Part shown: positions 54,248 to 62,068 of the stretch, one piece after another
How positions within the stretch are numbered: the stretch's first letter is position 1
How the letters are laid out: each line of letters starts with the position of its first letter
DNA from: Candidatus Woesearchaeota archaeon
Lineage (GTDB): Archaea > Nanobdellota > Nanobdellia > UBA10117 > JABICX01
NCBI GenBank assembly: GCA_018652045.1
Contig: JABICX010000001.1
Span: forward strand, 45,354 to 109,353
Length of the DNA stretch: 64,000 bases
Direction of reading: 5' to 3'
Notes under the pieces: generated by a model
Told to the model about the DNA's origin: nothing
Databases searched by the model: none
The model's input: only the letters and a program-made list of their open reading frames with translations
Made by a program: the position numbers and the translations under genes

Positions 54248-56314
54248 ATGGTTGATCTCGATAAGTATAGGCGCGAGTTAGACAAAGAGCTAGATGGTAA
54301 GCAAGAGATCATTCCAGATCAGAGTTATTCTACTGAATATCGCCAGTTTATCAAAGACCAAGATGGTTCAGGTAAACAAAGATATGCTCGAGCCTGTAGA
54401 AAAGCAGGCAATTTGCTTCATGTGCACATAAGTCAGAAGGATTTTGATCGTCTAAATCCTTACCTGAAGTTGCTTCATCTTAATATAAGCCCGCAGAATG
54501 TAATGTCTTTGTCATATCTATCTGCAATCGTAATGGTCTTACTTTCTATAATCGCGTTCGCGTTAACGTTGAACTTTATGGTTCTCATTGGGGGCATGAT
54601 ATCGTCAGTAGTTGTGATGTACATGTTATCCAAAGCACCTTCATTAATGTTCAAGAGCTGGCGAGCAAAAGCATCAGACCAATTAGTTTCCGCAGTTTTG
54701 TACATGGTTATCTACATGGAACACACCTCAAATCTTGAACAGGCTGTTTACTTTGCGGCAAGAAATCTTCCACCACCACTCTCCTTGGATTTTATTCGAG
54801 TACTCTGGTTGGTTGAATCAGGTAAGTATGCAACCATTGGCGAATCTCTTGAAAGCTATGTTAAAACATGGGAGAGCTGGAATCCCGGTTTCGCAGAGGC
54901 AGTGCATATGTTAGAATCGTCACTTTATGTTAATACAGCAACACGTCGTCACGAAATACTTGAGCGAACCGTGAATACGATATTAGATAGCACAGAGCGA
55001 AGTATGATGAAGTATGCGCACGATACGCAGAATCCTGTACAAGCAGTACATATGCTGGGAATCATTCTGCCAGTTATGGGTTTAGTCATGCTACCTTTGA
55101 TCGTATCTTTTATGGGCGATCAGGTTAGTATCTGGAAAATAGTTTTCTTGTATAATGTATTACTTCCAATTTCAGTCTTTTTATTAGCTAAGCATACGTT
55201 GGATACACGACCTGCCGGAGTTAACACAAACGATATCTATGATTTCTATAACTATAAGAATTACCGCACGAAGATACGTATCGGAAAGCGGTACATATCG
55301 ATTAGTCCTAAACTAGCAGCCGTAGTTGTAGCGTTGTTGTTCTTTATTGGACCGATTATGCATTTCTCAAACATGTATTCAGATCCAGACACACTTAATC
55401 TCGTAGCAAATAGTTTATTGACTCTGGGTATGAGTCTATTGATTATTGGCGGACTTGGTTTTGGACTCGCTACGTATTATTACCTACGTGTTAAAGATCT
55501 CATTCCACGACAGAAGCAACTAAATAAGTTAGATACGGAGTTTTCAAATAGCGTATTTCAGTTAGGTAATCGGTTAGAAGAAGGCATACCGATTGAAAGT
55601 GCATTTAGACGTGTGGCGGAATCTATGCCAAAGTCACCAATTGCAGCTCTGTTTAATAAAATACAACTTAATCTTGTTCAAGGTAACATGGGTCTTAAGC
55701 AAGCTATTTTTGATCCACATACCGGTGCATTAGTAGAGATTAACTCAGCGATGATCCGAAGCGTCATGAATATTATTGTAGAAGGATCTAAAAAAGGATC
55801 TAAGATCGTCGCTTTCTCGTTGATTACGATATCTCGATACATGACCTCTATTCGAAACGTTAATGAGCGACTTAAAGACCTGCTAGCTGAAACAATCGCA
55901 TCTTTGCGTTCAGAGGTTAAGATATTCATACCAATGATCTCGGGAATCGTCGTTGCAATGGCCGTCCTGACAACAAACATATTGATAAGTCTTTCAGATA
56001 GATTGGCAGATATAAGTTCAGTGGGGGGTTCTAATCAACAGCTTGGATTTGGATCGACTCTGATGGATATCTTTCAGTTAGAGCATCTTATACCTTCTTG
56101 GGTCTTCCAGCTTGTTGTTGGTATATACCTTATACAAGTCACACTTGTTATGTCCTACATGCTTTCAGGAATACTACATGGATCTCAGCGAGTTGAACGT
56201 AGCAATGTCATGCAGAGAAACCTATTTATGAGTACAACTGTTTATATTGTTATAACACTTGTAATGAGTATGATCTTCGTAATGCTCACGCAGGGTGTCG
56301 GTGGTCGATTATAA
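54248..56314 (+). CDS. TadC/ArlJ-like type IV pilus assembly membrane protein (two T2SSF-like halves)
   Basis: 688 aa; FNKIQLNLVQGNMGLKQAIF, ELLERTV-like helical domains, about 8 hydrophobic segments; follows the ATPase gene. Confidence 0.85.
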   Translation: MVDLDKYRRELDKELDGKQEIIPDQSYSTEYRQFIKDQDGSGKQRYARACRKAGNLLHVHISQKDFDRLNPYLKLLHLNISPQNVMSLSYLSAIVMVLLSIIAFALTLNFMVLIGGMISSVVVMYMLSKAPSLMFKSWRAKASDQLVSAVLYMVIYMEHTSNLEQAVYFAARNLPPPLSLDFIRVLWLVESGKYATIGESLESYVKTWESWNPGFAEAVHMLESSLYVNTATRRHEILERTVNTILDSTERSMMKYAHDTQNPVQAVHMLGIILPVMGLVMLPLIVSFMGDQVSIWKIVFLYNVLLPISVFLLAKHTLDTRPAGVNTNDIYDFYNYKNYRTKIRIGKRYISISPKLAAVVVALLFFIGPIMHFSNMYSDPDTLNLVANSLLTLGMSLLIIGGLGFGLATYYYLRVKDLIPRQKQLNKLDTEFSNSVFQLGNRLEEGIPIESAFRRVAESMPKSPIAALFNKIQLNLVQGNMGLKQAIFDPHTGALVEINSAMIRSVMNIIVEGSKKGSKIVAFSLITISRYMTSIRNVNERLKDLLAETIASLRSEVKIFIPMISGIVVAMAVLTTNILISLSDRLADISSVGGSNQQLGFGSTLMDIFQLEHLIPSWVFQLVVGIYLIQVTLVMSYMLSGILHGSQRVERSNVMQRNLFMSTTVYIVITLVMSMIFVMLTQGVGGRL

Positions 56315-56412
56315 TGCCAGAACTATCTGTAAGAACGTTCGTATACTTAGCATATGGTGCACTAGCTATCTTCTTTACGCTAATGCTCCTTTATAGTTTC
56401 GGAGGAATATAG
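56314..56412 (+). CDS. 32-aa single-TM microprotein
   Basis: MPELSVRTFVYLAYGALAIFFTLMLLYSFGGI; TAATG overlap with upstream stop; absent from ORF track because of length. Confidence 0.55.
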   Translation: MPELSVRTFVYLAYGALAIFFTLMLLYSFGGI

Positions 56413-56552
56413 TGAAACGAGGAATAACCATGAAGTTTGCAGTGACACTAATCGCTTTCTTAGTTTTGTTCATCCTACTATATGCGATGTCGAAAAAGAT
56501 AGGTATGAATCTAGTACAGGATGTAGAAGTATTGCCTGGAATCTTGGGTTAA
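56412..56552 (+). CDS. 46-aa putative pilin-like protein with class III-like leader
   Basis: MKRGITMKFAVTLIAFLVLFILLYAMSKKIGMNLVQDVEVLPGILG; GTG start at the upstream TAG. Confidence 0.55.
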   Translation: MKRGITMKFAVTLIAFLVLFILLYAMSKKIGMNLVQDVEVLPGILG

Positions 56553-56590
56553 GACCAAAACATTATATTTTAGTAGTGTTCTAGACAGAT

Positions 56591-56740
56591 ATGGATAAAA
56601 AAGCATATACTTTCCTCCCATCTTTTTTCGTTAAGTTCATATTAGTATTGGTGGTGTTGATTATCGTAATATTCTTAGTTAGAGGTTACTTTGTGGGTGC
56701 AGAATCAATTGCAGACTCAATAAGTTTTGGAAGATGGTAA
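56591..56740 (+). CDS. 49-aa single-TM protein
   Basis: MDKKAYTFLPSFFVKFILVLVVLIIVIFLVRGYFVGAESIADSISFGRW; overlaps next start. Confidence 0.55.
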   Translation: MDKKAYTFLPSFFVKFILVLVVLIIVIFLVRGYFVGAESIADSISFGRW

Positions 56741-57489
56741 AAAAAGGATCGTTTCAAGTTATAGTATTTTTAGTAGCTTTATTTATTGGATTGATTCTCG
56801 TATGGTCCTTAGTAGTGCCGCGACTTGGTGCGTTAGGCGCAGTTCCTAACCCAACAGACTTAGTAATAGAAGAAGATAGTATATTCTGTACTCGATCAGA
56901 TACTGGCTTCTATTGTGAGATGAGTGTTCTGAATGATGGCTGGCAAGATACTAAAGAAAGCGATGGCGTAAATGTCAACTGCTCAATTCTATCTGGAGAC
57001 ATATATTGGAATGGTGCGGTATATAGTCACGATCATAGAGGCAAGGATCTTGCAATCAAAAGTAGGGACTCGCAGGAGATTTTACTTCGAGTAATCACCA
57101 CACAAAGTGCTTCAGACATTGCTCAAGCAACGTGTTGTATTGATTATAAGTATGATATTGCAAAGGATAATGACTGTCAGACGTGGGAGTTAATACCTAA
57201 CGATGATGAGTTACTTCCAGAGGACCGCGTCTTAGCTAACGAGCAAGTTGGCAAGCCATGTAGATCCACAACTGCTTGTATATCTAATACTGAAAATGCT
57301 AAGCTTGCATATTGTAAATGTAATGATATTGATGAAATACCTGGTGTAGGTGTGTTTCAGTGTCTATCAAATAGGCCCGGTATATGTAAATATAGATATT
57401 CAGCAGGTTCGGAATGTGTTACGTCATATAATGACGTTCTAAGTGATAGCTGCATGTCTAGTAAATGCATAAATAAAGCCTGTGTGTAA
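56734..57489 (+). CDS. Pilin-like/secreted Cys-rich protein
   Basis: MVKKGSFQVIVFLVALFIGLILVWSLVVP; C-terminal Cys-rich. Confidence 0.7.
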   Translation: MVKKGSFQVIVFLVALFIGLILVWSLVVPRLGALGAVPNPTDLVIEEDSIFCTRSDTGFYCEMSVLNDGWQDTKESDGVNVNCSILSGDIYWNGAVYSHDHRGKDLAIKSRDSQEILLRVITTQSASDIAQATCCIDYKYDIAKDNDCQTWELIPNDDELLPEDRVLANEQVGKPCRSTTACISNTENAKLAYCKCNDIDEIPGVGVFQCLSNRPGICKYRYSAGSECVTSYNDVLSDSCMSSKCINKACV

Positions 57490-57539
57490 TGTAACATAAC
57501 GTTTATTGAAAATATAAAAATGTGCAAGAATTTTCAACC

Positions 57540-57574
57540 CCGATATCGATTTTAACCGATATCATTATATATTT
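57540..57574 (+). promoter_or_regulatory. Direct repeat CCGATATC x2 followed by TATA box
   Basis: CCGATATCGATTTTAACCGATATCATTATATATTT; TATA about 25 nt before ATG 57593 (leaderless). Confidence 0.5.
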
Positions 57575-57592
57575 GCTCGACTAAACACTTCT

Positions 57593-58084
57593 ATGGAATC
57601 AAAGAAGGCACAAGGTATAAGTCTTAATTTCATCGTGATTGCAATTATCGCAGCACTCGTTCTTATTATCATTATTGCGTTCACAGTGGGTGGACTTGGA
57701 ACATCTCTGTCAAAGATCTTTGAAGCAGGTGATTCTGGTACTGAAGCAGATATTGATCTGGCTGAAGCAAAGTGTGAGAAGTTATGTAACGACGCTGTTC
57801 AGATAAAGGATGCAGCTGCATGGGAGAATGAAGATTACTGTCAGCAGACATTCGTGATTGAAGGTGAACAGATACATTGTTGGGAAGACCCTGTCGGTCA
57901 AGCATGTTATGTTTCTGAGCAAGATGTATATGGTGAGTTATGGGAGTGTGCGCCATCAGATTGTGGCAACGGATGCGCACCAATTACATGTACCGGCCCT
58001 ACTGAATGTGCAGGATTAGATCATAACGATTGTCTAGATTTACTTGACTCTGGAGACAACCAACTGTGCGATTGGACACAATAA
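57593..58084 (+). CDS. Archaeal type IV pilin-like protein, Cys-rich
   Basis: MESKKAQGISLNFIVIAIIAALVLIIIIAFTVGG; Cys-rich ectodomain. Confidence 0.75.
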   Translation: MESKKAQGISLNFIVIAIIAALVLIIIIAFTVGGLGTSLSKIFEAGDSGTEADIDLAEAKCEKLCNDAVQIKDAAAWENEDYCQQTFVIEGEQIHCWEDPVGQACYVSEQDVYGELWECAPSDCGNGCAPITCTGPTECAGLDHNDCLDLLDSGDNQLCDWTQ

Positions 58085-58140
58085 CTTTATTGTAAAACAA
58101 TTCGCACAAGGTTTTTATATTTCTATTTAATTACATATAT

Positions 58141-58413
58141 ATGAAAAAAGGAGAACTAGCTTTTTCGACGATCGTTGTCGCGATTATTGCTTTAGCAATT
58201 TTGATAATGATTCTAGTCTGGGTGTTCCCAAGTTTGGGTGAGACATTTAGACAGACTGAAGAGATCAAGGATAGCGCAGGATTAAATGATAACGAAATCG
58301 CACAGTTGGAATGTGATAGACTCTGTGCAATTCGAAGTAATACTGCTTTTTGCACTAATGGTTGTGATGAGAGTAAGTGTGATGCAATTGATGAAGACTG
58401 TGAGTTGATATGA
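58141..58413 (+). CDS. Archaeal type IV pilin-like protein, Cys-rich
   Basis: MKKGELAFSTIVVAIIALAILIMILVWVFPSLG...CDRLCAIRSNTAFCTNGCDESKC. Confidence 0.7.
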   Translation: MKKGELAFSTIVVAIIALAILIMILVWVFPSLGETFRQTEEIKDSAGLNDNEIAQLECDRLCAIRSNTAFCTNGCDESKCDAIDEDCELI

Positions 58414-58679
58414 GATCAAAAAAAGGAGCTGCAGAGTGGTTTTGGATTGTCATCGGAGTAATTATGGCACTCGTTGTAATGGTCTTTTTGCTTGGAATGT
58501 TCTTTGACTTTGGAGATGATATCCGCGGATCATTTGACGACGCAATCGGATTAACCGATCTAGACGCCGAAGAGTTAATGAATGAAGGCGACGAAACAGA
58601 AGATGAAGGGGAGACTTTCGCATCGCCAACTGGCGCAGCAGGTGCTTCGAAACTTTTATTACCAGAGCCTGCCTTGTAA
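58410..58679 (+). CDS. Pilin-like protein
   Basis: MRSKKGAAEWFWIVIGVIMALVVMVFLLGMFF. Confidence 0.7.
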   Translation: MRSKKGAAEWFWIVIGVIMALVVMVFLLGMFFDFGDDIRGSFDDAIGLTDLDAEELMNEGDETEDEGETFASPTGAAGASKLLLPEPAL

Positions 58680-58682
58680 ACT

Positions 58683-58856
58683 ATGCGAGGTCAATTCAAT
58701 CTATCGCCAATGAGCATTCTTTTGATGTTAGTTGTTATGATAGTCAGTCTTCTTATTATCTATGGTATCTACATATATATGACTGAGGGAAGCATTGTTG
58801 CTGCAGATAATATTCTATTTGGCTCATTGAATGAGCTCGGGTTGGTTTCAGAATGA
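58683..58856 (+). CDS. 57-aa pilin-like protein
   Basis: MRGQFNLSPMSILLMLVVMIVSLLIIYGIYIYMTEGSIVAADNILFGSLNELGLVSE; stop overlaps next ATG. Confidence 0.6.
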   Translation: MRGQFNLSPMSILLMLVVMIVSLLIIYGIYIYMTEGSIVAADNILFGSLNELGLVSE

Positions 58857-59731
58857 CTAGAAAAGGAGTATCTGCTGTTTTGGGTGCATTATTGATATCA
58901 GCATTAGTCTTCGCACTTTTTCTTTACATCTATTTCGGAAACTTTGGGAATCTAGTTGATGTATGGAAGGATGAGTCTGCTAAAGCTAACCTCGGCGCAA
59001 TACAACATATTGAGTTAGCAGAGGGGTTTCTTAATAAGCGGGGGCAGTCTTTAGAGATATTTGCTAATCATTATAAAGAGACACAGACAGTCTCTGCAGA
59101 AGATATATCCTGTGGTGGCTTTATTGATTATGATGTGTCTTCCTGTCCATTCTTAGGAACAAACTGTATTGGAGAACCTTCGAGAGAGGCGTGCGTTACT
59201 CTTCTTGCAACAGACGAAGGAATATCTGATGAAGCGTATGTTAAGAAGCATTGCCAGTATGAAAGTTTCTGCGATGAGCATGATAATGACAAAATAGAGA
59301 GTGTGGAACACACACTTGTTGCAAAGAGATATCTTAGTCTACAGATAACTCAGATGATTGAGAGATGTATATATATTAACAAGGACGCAGATCTTGGGGA
59401 TGTAGTTGATCTGTATCAACCATGTTTTTCATTTGAGTATGACTCAGATATACCAATAACATATGCGGATCTGATGCAGACTGTAGAGTACACCGAATCT
59501 TTTTACTCTGACGATCATCTAGTACATGATATGTTGATTATCGGGAGTCGCGAGTTAGATGATATACATATGTATACTACGTCGTTAGAACGAAGTGTTT
59601 CAGGTACTGATGAACAGAATGATGATTGGTATATGATTAACTATTGGCATGATGACTGTGATCCATATGATAGTCAAGCTGTTTTAATTGACAAGGCCAT
59701 GTACAAAGGATATACTTTTGTTTATTGTTAA
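58853..59731 (+). CDS. Pilin-like protein with large ectodomain
   Basis: MTRKGVSAVLGALLISALVFALFLYIYFGNFG. Confidence 0.7.
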   Translation: MTRKGVSAVLGALLISALVFALFLYIYFGNFGNLVDVWKDESAKANLGAIQHIELAEGFLNKRGQSLEIFANHYKETQTVSAEDISCGGFIDYDVSSCPFLGTNCIGEPSREACVTLLATDEGISDEAYVKKHCQYESFCDEHDNDKIESVEHTLVAKRYLSLQITQMIERCIYINKDADLGDVVDLYQPCFSFEYDSDIPITYADLMQTVEYTESFYSDDHLVHDMLIIGSRELDDIHMYTTSLERSVSGTDEQNDDWYMINYWHDDCDPYDSQAVLIDKAMYKGYTFVYC

Positions 59732-59773
59732 TGATCCGAAGATCTTATATCTAAGTCATGTATAATACATGAT

Positions 59774-59902
59774 ATGAATAAACGAGGAATCTCGATGGGA
59801 TCTGAGGATGCTGTTATGACGATAAAAAGTCTTGTAATTACGGCAGTATTATTGTTAGGTGTAATGGCAGCAGTTGTTTGGTTCTCATTAGGTACACAGT
59901 AA
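59774..59902 (+). CDS. 42-aa pilin-like protein
   Basis: MNKRGISMGSEDAVMTIKSLVITAVLLLGVMAAVVWFSLGTQ; not in ORF track. Confidence 0.6.
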   Translation: MNKRGISMGSEDAVMTIKSLVITAVLLLGVMAAVVWFSLGTQ

Positions 59903-59903
59903 A

Positions 59904-60665
59904 ATGAAATCACTCTTAGAGGTAATTATACTACTAGCCGTTTTACTTGCATCTGCTTTTGTAATTATTATGATACCTGAACTTGCGTCAAGTTTAGGTA
60001 ATCGTGCACCTGGTTATGTTGCTAAGAATATTGCACTTACTATGGACGGTGTAGCTGCAGCTCCTGAAGAGACTCAGATTGAGTATGACATTCCGATAGA
60101 TGACTGGAAAGCAAGTATTAATCCCGCAGCATCACCTGAGAAAACAATTGCGTTAGTACACTTTACGGGTAAAGATTTGGTGTGGGTAGGTAGGGACGAT
60201 ACTTGTGACTATCTTGAGAACGTGTTCTCAGCAGGCGCCAAATCTGTTTTGAAGAAAACTGGCGGATGGTTTGGACGTAATGTCCCGATAGTTGGTGGCG
60301 CAGCAAATGCTGCATGGGGCGCAGCAAAACCGCTTGGAGTAGATCATCTATTGGACGGCGATGATGTTGGTGCACGAGTAGCACAACGGAAGGTCTCCAA
60401 ATACATTACCTCCCCTGATTTAGATTATAAGTATAGTAGTACAAAACAGTCTGACTGTAAAGGTGGTTTTGAGGAGTTATACGATGAAACGGGATTTGCT
60501 ATTGCATATCAGTTTGTTGGTCCGTTCGGAAGTATATGCGAAGCTGTGGTGGAGATGGAACAACACTTGAAAGATGACTATATATACAATGATCCAGATA
60601 CACTTTATTTTAGTAAGACAGAACGATTAGGTAATAATCTATTGGAGGTAGATGCAAAGTGCTAA
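59904..60665 (+). CDS. N-terminally anchored ectodomain protein
   Basis: MKSLLEVIILLAVLLASAFVIIMIPELA. Confidence 0.7.
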   Translation: MKSLLEVIILLAVLLASAFVIIMIPELASSLGNRAPGYVAKNIALTMDGVAAAPEETQIEYDIPIDDWKASINPAASPEKTIALVHFTGKDLVWVGRDDTCDYLENVFSAGAKSVLKKTGGWFGRNVPIVGGAANAAWGAAKPLGVDHLLDGDDVGARVAQRKVSKYITSPDLDYKYSSTKQSDCKGGFEELYDETGFAIAYQFVGPFGSICEAVVEMEQHLKDDYIYNDPDTLYFSKTERLGNNLLEVDAKC

Positions 60666-61171
60666 TGGGTCGGAAGGGTGATGGAGTACCTTCTTTGTTG
60701 GTACAGACTGTTGCGGCACTTATCATAGCTGTTTTCGGAATCCAGTTAGCAGTATTTCCCCTCGTGTCTGATTATTATCTAACGACATCTTTTGCAACAC
60801 ACCAATTAGATTATGATGTATATACGTCCGTAGTTATCAATTCACCAGAGTGTCTGGCGTATAAAGATGCAGAAGGTAATGTTCGCGCAGGAATTATTGA
60901 TAGTCGTAGAATCAATGCAGATAGAGTTAAAGATTGTTTTGGATTTGATGTGCAAAGGTATTTTCTATTGTTCGATGATATTTCACCAGATGGAAAAACA
61001 ATAAGCAAAGTTATCTATCTCAATGAGAATAATTACGACGATTTTTTAGCACTTATAGACGCAAGTGATGATGGCACACAACAGAAGTATGTTGCGAAAG
61101 TATTTTTAGTTCAGTATTATGATGGTTCAAGTATAAAGACAGGGAGGTTGCACATAGGCATAGAGAAATGA
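60665..61171 (+). CDS. Pilin-like protein
   Basis: MGRKGDGVPSLLVQTVAALIIAVFGIQLAVF. Confidence 0.7.
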   Translation: MGRKGDGVPSLLVQTVAALIIAVFGIQLAVFPLVSDYYLTTSFATHQLDYDVYTSVVINSPECLAYKDAEGNVRAGIIDSRRINADRVKDCFGFDVQRYFLLFDDISPDGKTISKVIYLNENNYDDFLALIDASDDGTQQKYVAKVFLVQYYDGSSIKTGRLHIGIEK

Positions 61172-61575
61172 GATCAAAACGAGGACAGTCAGATATAGCA
61201 GGATTCATTTTAGGATTCACTATCTTAGTGTTCTTAATCTTATTCGCTTTTATCATTAGCGTAACGGGCGCTCTAAGCCCGGTATTTGATTACCAAGTTA
61301 ATGGAGTTACTCGTTTTCATGCTTGTGATACAACGCTTCTAAGCATACTTCAAACAGATGTTCCTGAACAAGCGTACACTTTTGAAAGTGCAATCGTTAC
61401 AAGCAAACCATTTACTATCGAAGCAAAAATACTGTTAGATCAAATATACGATCCGGAAGTAGTTCAAGTTGAGTTGGTGGCAGTTGACGGCTGTTGTCTG
61501 TCTTCAGAGTTATGTTGCTCACAGTTTATCCCACAGTTAGATGGAAGTTCACAGGAGGTGTGTTTAGTTGCGTAG
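61168..61575 (+). CDS. Pilin-like protein
   Basis: MRSKRGQSDIAGFILGFTILVFLILFAFIISV. Confidence 0.7.
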   Translation: MRSKRGQSDIAGFILGFTILVFLILFAFIISVTGALSPVFDYQVNGVTRFHACDTTLLSILQTDVPEQAYTFESAIVTSKPFTIEAKILLDQIYDPEVVQVELVAVDGCCLSSELCCSQFIPQLDGSSQEVCLVA

Positions 61576-62068
61576 TAAACGTGGAGCAGTCATACCTGTA
61601 TTTTCATCATTAGGCGTTCTTCTGGCGATGGTTGTGATAATCATTAGCCAATCTTCAGACGAATCTTTTCTTTTTGAGATTGGGGCAGATCAAAATCCTT
61701 TGTTAGATAGTTATACAGTTGCAGAGGGTGCAAGGCGCTATATTGAACGATCTGTGGAATATTCTGAAAATAGTGTCGAATGTGACCCTAAAGATGTTGC
61801 GAGTTTCGATATGGCAGCATTTAACGATAGTTTTCAGAACTTTATGCAGAATGTACCAACATATAGCATGCGACTCTTTATTGAGAATCCATACGAAGCT
61901 CCAGTCACCTATCGAATGTATCTTGAATCTGGCGTTATATATGGCGAAGCAGAACGATTGATTGTGACTAACTGCCCAAAACTATTGGCAGAGCAAGATC
62001 AATGCCCAACTTTTCGGATAAATACGAGCGTAAATGCAGACATAGTTTATCCATTATCGTGTAGTTAA
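61568..62068 (+). CDS. Pilin-like protein
   Basis: MRSKRGAVIPVFSSLGVLLAMVVIIIS; start overlaps upstream gene. Confidence 0.65.
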   Translation: MRSKRGAVIPVFSSLGVLLAMVVIIISQSSDESFLFEIGADQNPLLDSYTVAEGARRYIERSVEYSENSVECDPKDVASFDMAAFNDSFQNFMQNVPTYSMRLFIENPYEAPVTYRMYLESGVIYGEAERLIVTNCPKLLAEQDQCPTFRINTSVNADIVYPLSCS

